Positions 6,760-12,838 of a stretch of DNA of 12,838 nt are shown here, in pieces. The notes beneath the pieces are model-generated. The model saw nothing but the letters and a program-made list of their open reading frames with translations. It made no database searches and was not told where the DNA came from. Origin of the DNA: Altererythrobacter sp. (GTDB lineage: Bacteria > Pseudomonadota > Alphaproteobacteria > Sphingomonadales > Sphingomonadaceae); the NCBI GenBank assembly GCA_023299945.1, contig JALZVZ010000102.1, forward strand, positions 1 to 12,838, written 5' to 3'. The stretch's first letter is position 1, and the number at the start of each line of letters is the position of its first letter. The position numbers were made by a program, and so were the translations under genes.

Positions 6760-7926
6760 CTAAACGGCGCTGACGGTGCTCTCGATCCAGCCGCCGCCAA
6801 CCACGCGTTCCCCCGCATAAATCACAGCGGCCTGTCCCGGAGCCACACCAAATTCTGGGCTGTCAAAATGCAACCGTATAGTTGCGCCGCCGCCGAGTGA
6901 TCCCTCAAGGCGCACAGGCACAGGCTTGGCCAGACTGCGCACCTTGGCCGTCAACGGCGTATCGGGCATCGGTCCGATCAAATTGGTTTCAATCACTTCC
7001 ACTTCGCTGACCGCTAACATCAGTTTCGGCCCGACGCGTACCTCGCGTGTGTCTGCATCCATGCCGACCACATAAAGCGGTTCAGGCTGGCCGCCAATAT
7101 CGAGGCCCTTGCGCTGGCCTACGGTGTAATGGACGATGCCCTTATGCGTGCCCAGCACTTCGCCCGATTGTGCATGGACGATATTGCCCGCAATGCCGCC
7201 TTCGGGGCGCATTTTCTTGATGATCTTGGCATAGTCGCCATCGGGTACAAAGCAGATGTCCTGGCTGTCGGGCTTATCCGCGTTGCGCAGCCCTGCTGCC
7301 TCGGCCAACTCGCGCACCTGTGATTTGGGCAGGCCGCCCAAGGGAAAGCGCAAATAGGCCAATTGGTCATCGGTTGTGGCGTAGAGGAAATAGGATTGGT
7401 CGCGCGCAGGATCGACGGCGCGGTGCATTTCGACCGCATCGCCCTGTTCTACGCGCTGAACATAATGGCCTGTTGCAAGGCAATCGGCGCCAAGTTCGCG
7501 CGCCATGCTGAACAAATCGGTAAACTTTGGCCCCATATTGCAGCGAATGCAGGGCACTGGCGTACGACCTTTGAGATATTCATCGGCAAATTGCTCAACA
7601 ACATCTTCGCGAAACGCGCTTTCATGGTCGAAAACATAATGGGCAATGCCAAGGCTGTCGCAGACATTGCGCGCGTCACTAATGTCATCGCCTGCACAGC
7701 ATGCACCCTTGCGGCCCGTCGCTGCGCCATAATCATACAATTGTAATGTGATGCCGATCACCTCAGCGCCTGATTGCGCCGCGAGGGCTGCGACCACAGA
7801 CGAATCAACGCCCCCGCTCATCGCCACGACAATCCGCGCGTCTGCGGCGGGCTTGCCCAGATCAAACAAGGCGGCGGCGTCTGCTGCGTTTAAAGAAGGC
7901 GCATCAAGAATAGTCGTATCCGGCAT
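6760..7926 (-). CDS. mnmA: tRNA-specific 2-thiouridylase MnmA
   Basis: This 388-residue cytosolic enzyme thiolates U34 of Lys, Glu and Gln tRNAs, giving s2U for accurate decoding. The PP-loop motif SGGVDSS is at 37-43. The first catalytic cysteine lies in PCIRCN (Cys129, with a nearby Cys126) and the second in [10 protein letters not shown] (Cys225). LATGHYV, DQSYFLY and the C-terminal barrel with GQAAVIY complete the family. The [10 protein letters not shown] segment (76-85) is typical of alphaproteobacterial members. The ATG at 7924-7926 is chosen because [10 protein letters not shown] leads quickly into the conserved domain. A longer form starting at a TTG (7984-7986, 408 residues) is also open and has a strong AGGAAAGGA-type ribosome-binding sequence just upstream, so the true start is undecided. 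Confidence 0.95.
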   Translation of the reverse strand: MPDTTILDAPSLNAADAAALFDLGKPAADARIVVAMSGGVDSSVVAALAAQSGAEVIGITLQLYDYGAATGRKGACCAGDDISDARNVCDSLGIAHYVFDHESAFREDVVEQFADEYLKGRTPVPCIRCNMGPKFTDLFSMARELGADCLATGHYVQRVEQGDAVEMHRAVDPARDQSYFLYATTDDQLAYLRFPLGGLPKSQVRELAEAAGLRNADKPDSQDICFVPDGDYAKIIKKMRPEGGIAGNIVHAQSGEVLGTHKGIVHYTVGQRKGLDIGGQPEPLYVVGMDADTREVRVGPKLMLAVSEVEVIETNLIGPMPDTPLTAKVRSLAKPVPVRLEGSLGGGATIRLHFDSPEFGVAPGQAAVIYAGERVVGGGWIESTVSAV

Positions 7927-8061
7927 AATGGTGTCAGCCTTTACACGCGCGCCCCCGCGCAATCCAGTACTGCGTGTTAAGACCAAATTTTCCTTTCCTA
8001 ATACGGTGTAAATGCCAGCTTTACCTCATGTTGAGAGGTACAGGTGTAATGGGATTAAACG
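7927..8061. promoter_or_regulatory. Divergent control region between mnmA and the unknown gene/sciP unit
   Basis: These 135 bases must carry the promoters for both directions. Visible signals are an inverted repeat TACCTC-N7-GAGGTA (8022-8040) and a repeated GGTGTAA word (8005-8011 and 8043-8049, with an inverse TTTACAC at 7941-7947). There are two imperfect CtrA-type boxes: TTAA-N7-TTTT (7977-7991), and TTAA-N7-TTGA (8055-8069), which runs over the start codon. The CtrA consensus is TTAA-N7-TTAA, so both are degenerate. No confident sigma-70 pair was found. Confidence 0.35.
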
Positions 8062-8391
8062 ATGTTTGAACAATACGTCCCCAACGCCCCTAAGGTAGCT
8101 GATTCGGCCAATGGTCCAGCCCGAGGCCAAGAACGCACAGCTTTGCGCGCTTTTGGTTGGTCTGAACTGACGGCTCGCATTGATGCAGCACGCGATCTTC
8201 GCCGCGTCTTGCGCAATGACGCCTTGGTGGAAGCCACCAGCTTTGCCGATGCGGCAGGAGGCTATTTTGTTTCCGAGGGTAACCACAAACAGCTCGTTAA
8301 CCAAAATGCTTTAGAAGCCAGCAAAGGCTTGGCGGACATAAAGGTCGCAGCACAAACCCCAAGCGCAAAGGCGGCCAAGAGAGTTAAATGA
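8062..8391 (+). CDS. Uncharacterised 109-residue protein coupled to sciP
   Basis: I do not recognise a family for this protein. It is soluble (no signal or membrane helix) and starts MFEQYVPNAPKVAD. Its middle is Arg/Ala-rich and probably helical (FGWSELTARIDAARDLRRVLRND, about 31-53). SFADAAGGYFVSEGNHKQLVNQNALEASKGL (about 60-90) follows, and the tail is basic (SAKAAKRVK). GGGA (8051-8054) seven bases before the ATG serves as a ribosome-binding site. Coding appears real because the frame fills the space between mnmA and sciP, and its TGA overlaps the sciP ATG (ATGA at 8388-8391), implying coupled translation. A role linked to SciP or the cell cycle is inferred from this position only. Confidence 0.78.
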   Translation: MFEQYVPNAPKVADSANGPARGQERTALRAFGWSELTARIDAARDLRRVLRNDALVEATSFADAAGGYFVSEGNHKQLVNQNALEASKGLADIKVAAQTPSAKAAKRVK

Positions 8392-8687
8392 TAGAGAACC
8401 AGGACATACGCCCCGCACAAGTAATCGGCCCCCTCGGGGAGCCGCTAACCGTTGCCGATTTGCCTTCGCCCAAAACGCGGCGCTGGGTCGTTCGCCGCAA
8501 GGCCGAGGTTGTGGCTGCGGTAAACGGCGGCTTGCTTACAATCGACGAAGTGTTGGAACGCTACGGGCTGACGCTCGAAGAATTTGCCAGCTGGCAGCGC
8601 GCTGTCGACCGTTCGGGCATGCAAGGCCTGCGGGTGACCCGCATTCAGCATTACCGCGATTTGTATGAGCGTCAGTTGAAATACTAA
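8388..8687 (+). CDS. sciP: CtrA inhibitor SciP (DUF1153 family)
   Basis: This 99-residue helix-turn-helix protein belongs to the alphaproteobacterial SciP/DUF1153 family. The conserved core is visible: VIGPLGEPLTVADLPSP (13-29), TRRWVVRRKAEVVAAVNGG (31-49), LLTIDEVLERYGLTLEEFASW (50-70) and a final LRVTRIQHYRDLYERQLKY. In Caulobacter, SciP binds the response regulator CtrA and/or target promoters and represses CtrA-activated genes in G1, shaping cell-cycle and flagellar transcription. The length is normal for the family. Its ATG overlaps the stop of the unknown 109-residue gene, so the two form one unit ended by the terminator at 8712. The sequence upstream of the pair has degenerate CtrA-like boxes, which would fit feedback, but this is weak. 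Confidence 0.92.
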   Translation: MIENQDIRPAQVIGPLGEPLTVADLPSPKTRRWVVRRKAEVVAAVNGGLLTIDEVLERYGLTLEEFASWQRAVDRSGMQGLRVTRIQHYRDLYERQLKY

Positions 8688-8711
8688 CGTACTGCAAATC
8701 ATTGGGTTTTT

Positions 8712-8747
8712 AAAACAGCGTGTCCTTTTTAAAGGGCGCGCTGTTTT
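8712..8747 (+). terminator. Rho-independent terminator after sciP
   Basis: A 17-bp stem pairs AAAACAGCGTGTCCTTT (8712-8728) with AAAGGGCGCGCTGTTTT (8731-8747), with two G-U pairs and a TT loop. The A-rich 5' and T-rich 3' ends of the stem would let it work in both directions. It begins 25 bp after the sciP stop. Confidence 0.88.
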
Positions 8748-8849
8748 GCTGTGGGCCACCCATTTTCCGGCTGTTTTTCCACTTGCCGCATGGGCCGACT
8801 ACGCAATCCCCCTTATATTTTTTAGTAGGGCGCGCTAAAAGCCGCTCAG

Positions 8850-8895
8850 GGGCCCTGCATGCGCTCCAGTTTGGGTGTGGGAAAAAGCAGGGCCC
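8850..8895 (+). promoter_or_regulatory. Long-loop inverted repeat in the leader of the GlsB-like gene
   Basis: GGGCCCTGC (8850-8858) is perfectly complementary to GCAGGGCCC (8887-8895), with a 28-nt G-rich loop. The right arm ends 13 bases before the strong Shine-Dalgarno of the next gene. An AT-rich TTATATTTTTTAG (8813-8825) just upstream could hold the -10 region, which would place this hairpin in the 5' untranslated leader. Function is unknown; an mRNA-stability or translation-control hairpin is possible. Confidence 0.4.
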
Positions 8896-8919
8896 ACATA
8901 AACACAACAGGAGGGTTTT

Positions 8920-9183
8920 ATGGGTTGGATTATTGCATTGGTTGTTGGCGGTGTCGCTGGATGGCTGGCTAGTATGGTGATGAACCGCAATGCCTCGATG
9001 GGCATTTTCTGGAACATTGTTGTTGGCTGTGTTGGCTCGGTTGTTGGCAATTTCATCGCCGGTTTCTTCGGAATTAGCGGCAGCGTTCAAGAATTTTCTC
9101 TGACAGGTTTGGCTATTGCTGTTGTTGGTGCGGTTGTGCTCCTCGGCATAGTGAACCTGATCAAACGCGGCAGTGTCCGCTAA
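8920..9183 (+). CDS. GlsB/YeaQ/YmgE-family stress-response membrane protein
   Basis: This 87-residue inner-membrane protein has three hydrophobic helices, at about 2-20, 28-52 and 60-82. It shows the family pattern MGWIIALVVGGVAGWLASMVM, then the GIFWNIVVGCVGSVVGNFIAGFF glycine-rich helix and a last helix ending IKRGSVR. The family is also called transglycosylase-associated protein; its members are small membrane proteins often induced by general stress, and the biochemical role is unknown. The length (80-90) is normal. An ideal AGGAGGG Shine-Dalgarno (8909-8915) precedes the ATG, predicting high translation. The gene stands alone between two terminator regions. I looked for a GGAAC-type general-stress sigma promoter upstream and did not see one. 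Confidence 0.92.
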   Translation: MGWIIALVVGGVAGWLASMVMNRNASMGIFWNIVVGCVGSVVGNFIAGFFGISGSVQEFSLTGLAIAVVGAVVLLGIVNLIKRGSVR

Positions 9184-9198
9184 ATAATTTGATCCAAG

Positions 9199-9221
9199 GC
9201 GGGCGTTAAACCCGCAATTTT
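9199..9221 (+). terminator. Weak terminator hairpin after the GlsB-like gene
   Basis: GCGGG (9199-9203) pairs with CCCGC (9211-9215) over a 7-nt loop, followed by AATTTTA. The stem is short, so this is probably secondary to the stronger hairpin at 9235. Confidence 0.45.
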
Positions 9222-9234
9222 ATAAAAACGAAGG

Positions 9235-9263
9235 ACGGGGCGGCGAAAGCTGTTCCGTTTTTT
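9235..9263 (+). terminator. Rho-independent terminator with GAAA tetraloop
   Basis: ACGGGGCGGC (9235-9244) pairs with GCTGTTCCGT (9249-9258) through ten pairs, three of them G-U, closed by a GAAA (GNRA) loop and followed by six T (9258-9263). It ends the GlsB-like transcript and insulates the efflux operon. Confidence 0.8.
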
Positions 9264-9495
9264 GCGTTATTCTTACCAATTTCGGCGAATTGGCTGCGTT
9301 TACTGCAAGTCAGCCCAAGAAAACTCAACAAAGCGATGCAAAAAACACCCTGAAACGGCAAAATCAGTCTTTCGTCGATACCTAGATTGCCCCTTGTGCA
9401 AAGCGGGCGTAGGAGAGAGCATCTAAAGTAGGCGTTGCACTAGGTGACTTACTGGTCTAACACACCCATGGTGGAATTGGGCCCAAGGAATGGTT
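9264..9495 (+). promoter_or_regulatory. Leader/control region of the RND efflux operon
   Basis: About 230 bases without a gene precede the adaptor. They hold an inverted repeat CCAATT-TCGGCG-AATTGG (9276-9293). A possible weak promoter is TTGCAC (9435-9440), a 17-bp spacer, then TAACAC (9458-9463). The spacer and -10 contain an imperfect dyad around ACTTACTGGTCTAA that resembles TetR-type efflux operators only loosely. The ribosome-binding site AAGGA (9485-9489) sits six bases before the ATG at 9496. No regulator gene is adjacent, so control would be from a distant gene. Confidence 0.3.
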
Positions 9496-10776
9496 ATGAA
9501 TTACGAGACCTCAATCACTGACAACGCGGATGCTCAGCAAGCCGGCTCAATATCCGCAAGCGCCGCGATGCATGATGATGCGCAGCAGGGCCGAAATAAA
9601 TCACTCATAATCATTGGGGCATTGGTGGTTTTGGCGGTGCTCGCCGTTCTGGCCTATCTCGCCTATTCCAGCTCTCAGGCGCCGGCTACTGATGATGAGG
9701 GCGACGGCCAATTGCCCGCGATTACTGTTGTCTCGCCGGGCCAAGAAACCATTCAAGGCGAAATCACCGCAACCGGCACAATTGCTGCGCGGCGCGAAGT
9801 GCCCGTTGGCGCTGTTGGTGAAGGCGGCCGCGTTATATCTGTGCCTGTTGATGCAGGTGATTGGGTGCGCCAAGGCCAAGTTCTGGTTGTGATTGACCGC
9901 TCTGTGCAGCAGCAGCAAGCCGTGGGATTATCCGCGCAAATAGAAGTCGCTCAGGCCGATGCCAATCTGGCGCAAGCCAATCTTGCCCGCGCCCTTAAGC
10001 TGGTGGATCGCGGTTTTATCTCAAAGGCTGATGTTGACCGGCTGACCGCCACGCGTGATGCGGCCAATGCCCGCGTTAAAGTCGCCCGCGCTCAGCTGAA
10101 TGAAACGCGTGCACGCAATGCCCGCCTCAACATCGTCGCGCCCACATCGGGCCTGCTGCTGGAACGTTCAGTCGAGCCCGGTCAAACCGTTAGCTCCGGA
10201 TCGCCGCCGCTTTTTCTCATCGCCAAAGATGGCGGAATGGAATTGCTGGCCATGGTGAGCGAGGAGCAAATCGCGACCTTGCCGCGCGGTGTTTCAGCGC
10301 AAATCACTCCCACCGGCAGCGGCAAAACATATGATGGCCAAGTCTGGCAAATCTCGCCTGTAATTGACCCGCAAAGCCGCCAAGGAATTGCGCGGATCGC
10401 TCTGCCTTATGCAGAAGGGCTGCGTCCCGGCGGCTTTGCCACCGCCGTCATCAAAAGCGGCACAGCGGTTGCGACCTTGCTGCCTGAAAGCGCCGTATTG
10501 GCCGATGATGCAGGCAGCTTTGTCTATGTCATTGGTGCCGAAAACAAAGCGATCCGCCGCTCTGTCACAACCGGACCGGTGACGCCCAATGGCGTGACGA
10601 TCATGGAAGGCATTAACGGCACGGAGAAAATTGTGCTGCGCGCTGGCGGCTTCCTAACCGAAGGCGAAACTGTGAAACCAGTGTTCGCGCCAGAATCGGA
10701 AGCACCCGAAGCGCCAGAAACTGCGCCTGCAACCGAGCCGGATGCGCCTGCCCCAACCGCTGAGAGCGAGGGTTAA
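9496..10776 (+). CDS. RND efflux pump periplasmic adaptor (membrane fusion protein)
   Basis: This 426-residue adaptor links an inner-membrane RND permease to an outer-membrane channel. A cytoplasmic, Asp/Gln/Ala-rich N-terminus (1-35) precedes one membrane helix (about 36-57), so it is anchored by a helix rather than a lipid. The first half-lipoyl domain (about 99-134, VRQGQVLVVID) is followed by an alpha-helical hairpin (about 138-210). The second half-lipoyl part NIVAPTSGLLLERSVEPGQTV (212 onward), a beta barrel and a membrane-proximal domain complete the fold. The last ~30 residues are an acidic Pro/Ala/Glu tail (SEAPEAPETAPATEPDAPAP), probably disordered. ATG 9496 is preferred because AAGGA lies six bases upstream; an ATG at 9490 directly abuts that sequence. 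The permease starts 3 bp after the stop. Confidence 0.93.
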   Translation: MNYETSITDNADAQQAGSISASAAMHDDAQQGRNKSLIIIGALVVLAVLAVLAYLAYSSSQAPATDDEGDGQLPAITVVSPGQETIQGEITATGTIAARREVPVGAVGEGGRVISVPVDAGDWVRQGQVLVVIDRSVQQQQAVGLSAQIEVAQADANLAQANLARALKLVDRGFISKADVDRLTATRDAANARVKVARAQLNETRARNARLNIVAPTSGLLLERSVEPGQTVSSGSPPLFLIAKDGGMELLAMVSEEQIATLPRGVSAQITPTGSGKTYDGQVWQISPVIDPQSRQGIARIALPYAEGLRPGGFATAVIKSGTAVATLLPESAVLADDAGSFVYVIGAENKAIRRSVTTGPVTPNGVTIMEGINGTEKIVLRAGGFLTEGETVKPVFAPESEAPEAPETAPATEPDAPAPTAESEG

Positions 10777-10779
10777 GCC

Positions 10780-12838
10780 ATGGGCTTTCGCAACATGTCC
10801 GCGTGGTCGATCCGCAACCCGGTTATTCCGCTGGTTGCGTTCCTCGCATTGCTGATCGCGGGCATCTTCAGTTTTCGCGCCATGGATGTGGTGAACAATC
10901 CGGATATTGAATTCCCCGGCGTTCAAGTCTCCATCTCTCAGCCCGGAGCTTCGCCAACAGAGATTGAAAACCAAATTACCCAGCGCGTGGAAAGCGCGGT
11001 CAGGTCGCTCAATGGTGTGCGCAATATCAGCTCCACCGCAAGCGAAGGCAATTCGGGCACCTTTATCGAATTTGAAATCGGCTATGATCCCAATGTGGTG
11101 ACTTCTGAGGTCAAAAACGCGGTCGATTCTGTGCGTGGCAGCCTGCCTGACGGTATTCAAGAGCCGCGCGTGAATAAGGTCGATGTGGCCGGTGGCTTCC
11201 TCGGGATTTACGCCGTTGAAGCCAATGATATGACCCTTGAACAATTGAGCTGGTTCATCGATGACACGGTCGCCAAACAGCTATTGGCGGTCGGAGGCAT
11301 GGCGGAGGTAAGCCGTTTCGGCGGTGTCGATCGTGAGATCGAAGTCCTGCTCGACCCAGCCAAAATGCAATCGCTTGGAGTGACAGCGGGACAAATCAAT
11401 ACGTTGCTGCGCCAAGACAATCTGGATGCGGGCGGCGGTGTCGCTGAGGTTGGCGGAACGCGCCAATCCGTGCGTGTTTTGGGCAGCATGGACACAGCCT
11501 TTGCCTTGTCACAGCGCCAGGTCCGCGCTGCTAACGGAATGCCCGTAAAACTGGCTGATTTTGCCACCGTTCGCGACGGTTATTCAGAGCAAACCTCAAT
11601 CAGCAAAGTTCGCGATAAACAGGTTGTCAATTTCCGCATGGCGCGCGCCAAAGGCGCCTCTGATGTGACGACGTACGATAATGCGCTTTTGGTCATCGAG
11701 AAGCTTGAAAAGGCCAATCCGAGCGTTAAGTTCATACCCCTATTCAACACGGTGAGATACACCAAGGATCAATACACCAGCTCGATCGCTGCAATGGTCG
11801 AAGGCGCTGTGCTGGCCGTGATCGTGGTGTTCTTCTTCTTGCGTGATTGGCGCGCGACGATTATTTCTGCTGTTGCTATCCCGCTGTCTGCGATCCCGAC
11901 ATTCTACTTCATGGACCTGCTTGGCTTTAACTTGAACCAGCTGTCTTTACTGGCTTTGGGCTTGGTAGCAGGCGTTCTGGTCGATGATGCGATTGTCGAG
12001 ATTGAGAACATCGTGCGGCATATGAGGATGGGCAAATCCGCCTATCAAGCATCGATTGATGCCGCTGACGAGATTGGCTTGGCGGTTGTCGCCACATCGT
12101 TTTGTATTGTTGCTGTGTTCTTACCTGTGGGTCTCATGCCCGGCATATCGGGGCAGTTTTTCAAGAACTTTGGCCTGACAATTGTGGTCGCCGTTTTGAT
12201 GAGCCTAGCGGTTGCGCGGATGATTACGCCGATGATGGCGGCGTATTTCATGAAAGCAAAGGGGCATGGCGACCACGGTAATGGCCGGTGGATGGACCGC
12301 TATATGCGTATCCTGCAATGGTCGCTGGACCGAGGTAAATTGTACGAGCGGCGCGAAGGGCGCGAAGCCCCGAAATCGCGGTTCCGCTATATATTGTCTC
12401 TGCTGCTAACGGCGCTCGTGATGATTGGTCTATCTGGAGCTGCAATCTTCACCTTCTATACTGGCGCCATCGACATGGGTCTGCCGGCAGAGGCTGGTCA
12501 GATATTCTCTGATGACATCAATGCAACCAGCTATTTCCTTGCCTCCAAACTCACCGAAATTGTCCTGCTGATGGTGGCAACCGGTGTTGGTTTTGTCGTC
12601 GGTATGCTCACGCTGAAACTAATTTCGCCAATTGTAACTGCGATTGCGCATTTCCTTGGTTGGGTGCTGGGCTGGATCGCCTATTTGATATTGGGCTGGC
12701 TGTTCGAATCTAAGCGTCCCGAACCATTAGGGATTTCACCCATTGCAGGCAGTTTCCGCTGGTTGGAGGCGCGCTTTTACGATCACCGTTTGTGGATGCT
12801 TATGATGGGTTATTTCGCCTTCATGCTGACGGTTTTGC
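10780..12838 (+). CDS. RND-family efflux permease (AcrB-like), 3' end outside window
   Basis: The frame is open for 686 codons to the right edge. This is a proton-driven inner-membrane exporter subunit that would work as a trimer with the preceding adaptor. TM1 follows the cytoplasmic WSIRNPV start (about 15-34). The periplasmic porter domain includes NNPDIEFPGVQVSISQPGASPTEIE. TM2-TM4 lie at about 337-409 with the proton-relay pair Asp402-Asp403 in GVLVDDAIVEIEN, equivalent to AcrB Asp407/408. TM5 and TM6 follow, up to about 490. TM7 would normally come some 40 residues later, but the next typical element (YDHRLWMLMMGYFAFMLTVL) appears only at about 667-686; the extra block is listed separately. 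GAGGG (10768-10772), inside the adaptor's last codons, is the ribosome-binding site, seven bases before the ATG. The second porter half is not visible, so substrate class (drug versus metal) rests on the single DD motif favouring the drug/solute (HAE1) type. Confidence 0.93.
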   Translation, partial: MGFRNMSAWSIRNPVIPLVAFLALLIAGIFSFRAMDVVNNPDIEFPGVQVSISQPGASPTEIENQITQRVESAVRSLNGVRNISSTASEGNSGTFIEFEIGYDPNVVTSEVKNAVDSVRGSLPDGIQEPRVNKVDVAGGFLGIYAVEANDMTLEQLSWFIDDTVAKQLLAVGGMAEVSRFGGVDREIEVLLDPAKMQSLGVTAGQINTLLRQDNLDAGGGVAEVGGTRQSVRVLGSMDTAFALSQRQVRAANGMPVKLADFATVRDGYSEQTSISKVRDKQVVNFRMARAKGASDVTTYDNALLVIEKLEKANPSVKFIPLFNTVRYTKDQYTSSIAAMVEGAVLAVIVVFFFLRDWRATIISAVAIPLSAIPTFYFMDLLGFNLNQLSLLALGLVAGVLVDDAIVEIENIVRHMRMGKSAYQASIDAADEIGLAVVATSFCIVAVFLPVGLMPGISGQFFKNFGLTIVVAVLMSLAVARMITPMMAAYFMKAKGHGDHGNGRWMDRYMRILQWSLDRGKLYERREGREAPKSRFRYILSLLLTALVMIGLSGAAIFTFYTGAIDMGLPAEAGQIFSDDINATSYFLASKLTEIVLLMVATGVGFVVGMLTLKLISPIVTAIAHFLGWVLGWIAYLILGWLFESKRPEPLGISPIAGSFRWLEARFYDHRLWMLMMGYFAFMLTVL
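12334..12777 (+). other. Extra hydrophobic block between TM6 and TM7 of the RND permease
   Basis: Residues about 519-666 of the permease are not part of the usual RND layout. A charged linker (KLYERREGREAPKSR) is followed by hydrophobic stretches at about 536-560, 592-616 and 618-642. Then comes ESKRPEPLGISPIAGSFRWLEARF, leading into a normal-looking TM7. In AcrB, TM7 starts near residue 539; here it starts near 670, so roughly 130 residues are additional. The reading frame runs through without a stop, and codon use looks like the rest of the gene. Confidence 0.7.

Noticed and set aside
8710..9090. Minus-strand frame of 126 codons over the sciP terminator and GlsB-like gene
   Set aside because: It crosses a strong terminator and opposes a well-supported gene; Asn/Pro/Cys-rich translation with no domain.
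12334..12838. Frameshift or pseudogene explanation for the odd permease region
   Set aside because: The frame from 10780 is open through the whole block and rejoins a normal TM7-like sequence.

Overview
The window looks like chromosomal DNA of an alphaproteobacterium, most likely a sphingomonad (Erythrobacteraceae or a relative). The reasons are a SciP-type CtrA regulator (an alphaproteobacterial family), an alphaproteobacterial-style MnmA, a zinc-finger-less DnaJ / BrkB / FabI gene string, and moderately GC-rich, even coding composition. I see no tRNA, rRNA, CRISPR array, insertion sequence or integrase. This is mostly housekeeping chromosome with a few small uncharacterised genes.

Layout. 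Positions 1-314 hold the 3' end of a UDP-ManNAc dehydrogenase gene (wecC type), followed by a short run of 10-bp repeats. Positions 422-3144 (minus strand) hold a probable operon transcribed dnaJ-like -> brkB/yihY -> fabI, with a 4-bp ATGA overlap between the last two. A 227-bp divergent region separates it from a small secreted/membrane protein gene (3372-3593) that ends in a strong terminator. pdxH and a phzF-family gene follow as a tight pair (3701-5162). The phzF-like gene overlaps tail to tail with a lipoprotein serine hydrolase of the beta-lactamase class C type (5155-6333, minus). Only 36 bp beyond that hydrolase's start, a divergent gene encodes a single-pass four-cysteine protein (6370-6729). 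mnmA lies on the minus strand (6760-7926). A two-gene plus-strand unit follows: an unknown 109-residue protein overlapping sciP by ATGA (8062-8687), closed by a terminator with a 17-bp stem. A GlsB/YeaQ-type stress membrane protein (8920-9183) comes next, followed by terminators and a roughly 230-bp leader. The window ends in an RND efflux operon: periplasmic adaptor (9496-10776) and inner-membrane permease (10780 to the right edge, incomplete).

How the genes work together. FabI, MnmA, PdxH and the DnaJ-like protein serve lipid synthesis, tRNA thiolation, vitamin B6 and protein folding. The unknown gene/sciP pair points to CtrA cell-cycle control. The adaptor and permease form a drug/solute efflux pump whose outer-membrane channel is not in the window.

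The most interesting points are: (a) the RND permease carries about 130-150 extra, largely hydrophobic residues between TM6 and TM7; (b) the four-cysteine protein beside the serine hydrolase resembles a module that I recall as the N-terminal part of some related hydrolases, suggesting a split or partner system; (c) an uncharacterised protein is translationally coupled to SciP. I found no clear new defence or mobile system.
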